A stretch of 6,664 bases of DNA from Myxococcales bacterium (GTDB taxonomy: Bacteria; Desulfobacterota_B; Binatia; UBA1149; SPBQ01): positions 1-6,664 of the forward strand of contig SPBQ01000128.1 of assembly GCA_004525875.1 (NCBI GenBank), written 5' to 3'. The notes below the pieces were generated by a model. It searched no databases. It was not told the DNA's origin and worked only from the letters and a program-made list of their open reading frames with translations. Below, piece after piece: positions 5,540-6,664 of this stretch. Numbering within the stretch: position 1 is the first letter of the stretch; the number at the start of each line of letters is the position of its first letter. The translations under genes and the position numbers were made by a program.

Positions 5540-6664
5540 CTACGAATCCCCCTTCCAGATGATCGCACCGTCGCGGATCGTGGCCGTCACCAGATCCGAT
5601 GACAGCTGGTGGCGCGCCCGGCTCCAGGGCTCACGCAGTACGACGAGATCGGCGACGGCGCCGACGCACACCCTGCGCGGGGATCCTCCGGGCAGCTTCG
5701 GCGGCGACGTAAACAGCGCCAGTGCTCGTTCGGGCGAGATCGCTTCCTCTGATCCGACCGTTCGGCCAGCAAGCGTCCTGCGGTCGACCGCGGCGCGCAT
5801 CGCGGCCCACGGATCTGCGCTGCCGTAGGGCGCGTCGGTGCCCCCCGCAAGCGCGACGCCTGCCTCGTCGAAGCCTCGTAACCGGTACAGCCAGGGCAGA
5901 TCGCGCTCGTCGACGTCGACCAGATATCGGTCGCCGCGCTCGCGGACGAAGCTCGGCTGCGTGACGACGGTCACGCCGAGCGCGGCGAGCTGGCTGGCGA
6001 GCTCGGGCGGTGCGATCGAGGCGTGCTCGACGCGATCGCCGGCGACCGTTCCCGCGGCGGCGAGCGCTGCGCATGCGATCACGAGCTCGACCCGCGTCAC
6101 GCAGTGGATGGCCACGGCGCGTCCGCGTGCGTGTGCGCGCGCGATCGAATCGCCGAGCATCTCCGGAGCGGGCGGATCGCGCTCGTCGATCACGATCTTG
6201 ACGGCGCCGACGCAGACGCCGAGACGACGTGCATCCGGCAACGCGTGGGTGCCCATGACCAGGGCCTTTTGAAGGAGCTCGCCGGCTGCCGCTGCGTCGG
6301 CGATGTGGGCCAGTGCGTCGGCGTCGTTCGTGTACGTCGCGTCGGTGACGCCGGTCACGCCGCAGGCCGCCAGCTCGCGGCTGATCGCGGCCAGCGACGG
6401 TCGCGAGGTATTGCGCGTGCGTTCGGCGAGCCAGGCGTCGAGTCGGAACAAGCGCCCGGTGGCGCGGCCGGACGCGTCACGCTCGACGCCGCGAGCGGTT
6501 TGCGGATCGTCGAAATCGTCGTCGAGGCGAAGCGTCCTGCAGGCGTGCGTGTTGAGGAACCACGCCGCCCCGGTCCGGTGCTGGATGCGCAGCGGCCGGC
6601 TCGTGAGCATTGCATCCAGTACGTCGCGATCGAGGTCACCGGCGACCGACTCGTGATAGCCAAC
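5540..6664 (-). CDS. Amidohydrolase family 3 (YtcJ-like) metal-dependent hydrolase, N-terminus cut by the window edge
   Basis: The 374 C-terminal residues are present and the frame stays open to the last base. Numbering from the edge, it begins VGYHESVAGDLDRDVLD and QHRTGAAWFLN (28-38), a segment typical of family-3 amidohydrolases lying past the N-terminal HxH metal site, which is outside the window. Later elements are CGVTGVTDAT (101-110), GAVKIVID (153-160, K156 a candidate carboxylated lysine), VAIHC (184-188, H187), DRVEHASI (210-217, H214) and AGGTDAPYGSADPW (273-286, D277). K156, H187, H214 and D277 are the expected remaining metal ligands, so the enzyme looks intact. ADLVVL (338-343) and a C-terminal GAIIW are the usual small beta-sandwich return. 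It hydrolyses a C-N or related bond; the substrate is unknown. ATG 6610 is internal, not the start, because homology continues upstream of it. Confidence 0.87.
   Translation of the reverse strand, partial: VGYHESVAGDLDRDVLDAMLTSRPLRIQHRTGAAWFLNTHACRTLRLDDDFDDPQTARGVERDASGRATGRLFRLDAWLAERTRNTSRPSLAAISRELAACGVTGVTDATYTNDADALAHIADAAAAGELLQKALVMGTHALPDARRLGVCVGAVKIVIDERDPPAPEMLGDSIARAHARGRAVAIHCVTRVELVIACAALAAAGTVAGDRVEHASIAPPELASQLAALGVTVVTQPSFVRERGDRYLVDVDERDLPWLYRLRGFDEAGVALAGGTDAPYGSADPWAAMRAAVDRRTLAGRTVGSEEAISPERALALFTSPPKLPGGSPRRVCVGAVADLVVLREPWSRARHQLSSDLVTATIRDGAIIWKGDS

Overview
This 6.7-kb window is GC-rich bacterial chromosomal DNA, almost entirely coding, with short intergenic gaps and frequent GTG/TTG starts. 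No RNA gene, insertion sequence, CRISPR array or integration signature is visible. It carries a luciferase-like oxidoreductase of the type that often uses F420 and a Ddn-type deazaflavin (F420) oxidoreductase. It also carries a dehydratase close to bile-acid 7alpha-dehydratase, a flavoprotein dehydrogenase/reductase, a TesB thioesterase and an Aur1-like PAP2 membrane enzyme. That mix suggests a soil or aquatic bacterium of an actinobacterial or uncultured proteobacterial/Binatota-like type with lipid, steroid or terpenoid metabolism. The sequence alone does not fix the phylum.

Layout. Bases 1-270 (minus) are the first 90 codons of a luciferase-like monooxygenase cut by the left edge. A 190-bp divergent spacer (271-460) separates it from a six-helix PAP2/Aur1-like membrane protein (461-1648, plus). 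After a 123-bp spacer come two plus-strand genes joined by an ATGA overlap: an NTF2/SnoaL-fold dehydratase (1772-2251) and an FAD-dependent oxidoreductase (2248-3684). This pair meets a minus-strand cluster head-on. Only 7 bp separate the two stop codons, and a 6-bp-stem hairpin covers both of them.

The minus-strand cluster, in transcription order, is a 5'-truncated amidohydrolase (6664-5540), a TesB-type acyl-CoA thioesterase (5472-4663), a Ddn-family deazaflavin oxidoreductase (4596-4135) and a GNAT acetyltransferase (4123-3692). The gaps are 67, 66 and 11 bp, so cotranscription is plausible.

The most interesting unit is the dehydratase-flavoprotein pair. The small protein keeps all four positions corresponding to the BaiE active site (Tyr, Asp, His, Asp). 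Its translationally coupled partner is a fumarate-reductase/ketosteroid-dehydrogenase superfamily flavoprotein that lacks the fumarate-reductase His. The inference is a two-step dehydration plus flavin redox reaction on a polycyclic, possibly steroid-like, substrate. No clearly unprecedented system is visible; the rest are recognisable families.
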